From positions 1 to 64,000 of the forward strand of contig JAEZVF010000054.1 in NCBI GenBank assembly GCA_023443225.1: a stretch of DNA of 64,000 nt. Reading direction: 5' to 3'. The translations under genes and the position numbers were made by a program. The notes beneath the pieces were generated by a model. It worked only from the letters and a program-made list of their open reading frames with translations, was not told the DNA's origin and made no database searches. This stretch comes from Bacillota bacterium (lineage in GTDB: Bacteria; Bacillota; Clostridia; Lachnospirales; Lachnospiraceae). Below, piece by piece: positions 62,403-64,000 of this stretch (positions within the stretch are counted from its first letter, which is position 1; each line of letters opens with the position of its first letter).

Positions 62403-62876
62403 TTACTTTTGATCCTTAGTATCGGTTTCATCCTGCTTGGTGGCTGCTGATGTGTCTGATGCTTCCTTCTGGTCCGAAGTATCAACATCATCAGCTGATG
62501 GAACTGTAATAATAGCAAATATCTCATCATAGGTCATTGAGGTATTTACAATAAAAGTTCCGGGCATAATATTATACTTTTTCAGCTTCGCTTTTACATA
62601 AAAGGAATACTTATTAACGATTACTTTATTTAACTCCAGTTTGCTCGCTACATTCATAGTAGACTCACCTTTTTTAATTTGTATCTCTATATCACGTCCG
62701 GGTTCTTCAGAAACCGTCACCTGTCCAAAGACCTGGTAACAAAATTCATAGGTCTGTTTACTAATACTTGTTATCAACATAATTACGACAACATAAAATA
62801 TGATATTTAGTAATATTCGTAATATAAAGGTGGTAATCTTTAATACTAGTTTTGCAGTAGCTGGCTTAGAAGTCAT
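62403..62876 (-). CDS. MltG/YceG-like membrane protein lacking the catalytic domain
   Basis: One membrane helix (about residues 15-38) is followed by a LysM-like region (IEIQIKKGESTMNVASKLELNKV, PGTFIVNTSMTYDEIFAIIT) as in the first part of MltG. The protein ends at 157 residues in a Ser/Thr/Asp/Lys tail. The lytic transglycosylase domain with its catalytic Glu is missing. MltG-trmR-U32 gene order occurs as yrrL-yrrM-yrrN/O in Bacillus, so this is a shortened relative, not an unrelated protein. Confidence 0.8.
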   Translation of the reverse strand: MTSKPATAKLVLKITTFILRILLNIIFYVVVIMLITSISKQTYEFCYQVFGQVTVSEEPGRDIEIQIKKGESTMNVASKLELNKVIVNKYSFYVKAKLKKYNIMPGTFIVNTSMTYDEIFAIITVPSADDVDTSDQKEASDTSAATKQDETDTKDQK

Positions 62877-62899
62877 ATTGGTTTTCTCCTTTTATACAA

Positions 62900-64000
62900 T
62901 CAATCTACTTCCATGATGATTGGTAATATCATAGGATTTCTCTTTGTCCTTTTCCAGAGATAATCACTCAAAGAATCCTTGATTTCGTTTTTCATTCTTC
63001 CCCAGTCTGAGGTGTTTCTACTTAAACATTTGTTCAAAGCATCGCTCACTACCATCTTTGCTTCATCCATAAGATTCTCGGATTCTCTCACATATACAAA
63101 ACCTCTGGATACTATGTCGGGACCTGATAAAACCTGATTCGTATATTTTTCTAACGTAATAACAACAATTAACAATCCATTTTCAGATAAATGTTGTCTA
63201 TCACGAAGTACAATATTTCCAACGTCCCCAACACCAAGACCATCCACGAGAATACCTTGCGCCGGAACCTTACCAGTAACAGCAGCTTTTTCTGAAGATA
63301 ATTCGAGTACATCTCCAGAAGAAAGAATAAATATATTATCTTTCGGAAGTCCCATACTTTGAGCTAATTCAGCATGCTTCATCAAATGTCTATATTCCCC
63401 ATGAAGAGGAATTGCATATTTCGGTTTGGTTAAGGCGTAGATAAGTTTAATCTCTTCTTGGCAAGCATGCCCAGACACATGAGTATCCTGATAGATAACT
63501 TTTGCACCCTTCATGGATAATTCATTAATTACCTTAGAAACTGCCTTTTCGTTTCCAGGAATAGGGGTAGAGCTTAAAATAATGGTATCACCGGGTTTAA
63601 TGGATACTTTTTTATGAATAGAAGCCGCCATTCTTGGCAAAGCTGCCATGGATTCTCCCTGGCTTCCGGTAGTAATCAATACCGTTTTTTCATCTGGATA
63701 ATTTTTCATCTGTTCTATGTCAATAAGAATATTATCAGGAATATTAATATACCCTAGTTCGGAAGCAGTAGCAATAATATTTACCATGCTTCTACCTTCA
63801 ACGATTACTTTTCTTCCATACTTATGGGCTGAATTGATAATTTGTTGCACCCTGTCAACATTAGAAGCAAAGGTCGCAACGATAATGCGGTTTCTTACAT
63901 TCTCGGCAAATATATTATCGAAGGTCTTACCGACCGTTCTTTCCGACATCGTATATCCTGGTCTTTCCGCATTGGTACTATCAGATAGTAAAGCTAAAAC
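62900..64000 (-). CDS. Ribonuclease J, 3' portion (runs off the window)
   Basis: The frame is open to the window edge, beyond the first Met at 63949 (LALLSDSTNAERPGYTMSERT is the conserved RNase J stretch). The visible part covers the end of the metallo-beta-lactamase/beta-CASP region (IIVATFASNVDRVQQI, GSQGESMAALPRMA, SGHACQEE, LHGEYRHLMKH) and the C-terminal domain. RNase J is a 5'-3' exonuclease and endonuclease in mRNA decay and 16S rRNA maturation. The N-terminal HxHxDH site is outside the window. J1 and J2 cannot be told apart from this piece. Confidence 0.93.
   Translation of the reverse strand, partial: VLALLSDSTNAERPGYTMSERTVGKTFDNIFAENVRNRIIVATFASNVDRVQQIINSAHKYGRKVIVEGRSMVNIIATASELGYINIPDNILIDIEQMKNYPDEKTVLITTGSQGESMAALPRMAASIHKKVSIKPGDTIILSSTPIPGNEKAVSKVINELSMKGAKVIYQDTHVSGHACQEEIKLIYALTKPKYAIPLHGEYRHLMKHAELAQSMGLPKDNIFILSSGDVLELSSEKAAVTGKVPAQGILVDGLGVGDVGNIVLRDRQHLSENGLLIVVITLEKYTNQVLSGPDIVSRGFVYVRESENLMDEAKMVVSDALNKCLSRNTSDWGRMKNEIKDSLSDYLWKRTKRNPMILPIIMEVD

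Noticed and set aside
1..64000. CRISPR arrays or complete insertion sequences
   Set aside because: No regularly spaced direct repeats of 25-40 bp and no transposase frame were seen; the tandem repeats found are short and within coding genes.

Overview
The window is AT-rich DNA from a spore-forming Gram-positive anaerobe, most likely a Lachnospiraceae (Clostridium cluster XIVa) chromosome. The grounds are a sporulation sigma-K gene, a Gram-positive type IV pilus operon with a PilMN-type fusion, DUF5057, DUF5688 and RNase J proteins, a T-box leader, and strong GGAGG ribosome binding sites. No species name is claimed.

Left part (1-22 kb): a gene tail and a degenerate small gene; metA behind a methionine T-box; ligA; an RluF-type pseudouridine synthase; a secreted protein; tRNA-Arg(CCG); a DUF421 membrane protein; an AAC(3)-type acetyltransferase broken by one in-frame TGA; DUF5688 and a membrane protein; a class D beta-lactamase with BlaI/MecI-like operators; a GGDEF-EAL protein; nfnAB; a two-component system; a CYTH protein; an ABC-F ATPase.

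Middle (22-39 kb): one minus-strand type IV pilus operon, pilB-pilT-pilC-pilA-pilD-pilMN-pilO, four prepilin-like proteins, a 1351-residue DUF5057 protein and a GtrA protein, led by a consensus promoter.

The main discovery is at 39.4-59.3 kb. sigK is split: codons for residues 1-114 lie at 58934-59275 and the remaining 96 codons at 39450-39740, same strand. Between them is a 19,193-bp skin-like element. Its ends carry 24-bp inverted arms (22 of 24 identical) around a shared GAT. Joining at GAT restores a 210-residue sigma-K reading frame with the family's usual GSDKEG-type sequence. Three large serine recombinase genes sit beside the C-terminal half. The cargo is not phage-like but metabolic: an NrtR-regulated NAD salvage operon (nrtR, nadE, nadV, prs-like, pncA), a BirA-controlled biotin operon (birA, bioB, bioY) and a polyamine operon (speD, speA, speE, speB, carboxynorspermidine dehydrogenase, nspC), plus one unknown charged protein. 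The restored sigma-K would lack a pro-sequence, so excision may itself be the switch for late mother-cell gene expression, as in Clostridioides difficile.

Right part (59-64 kb): a lipoprotein, a U32 peptidase/tRNA hydroxylase, a TrmR-type tRNA methyltransferase and an MltG-like membrane protein in the same order as Bacillus yrrL-M-N/O, and the 3' portion of RNase J, which runs off the window.
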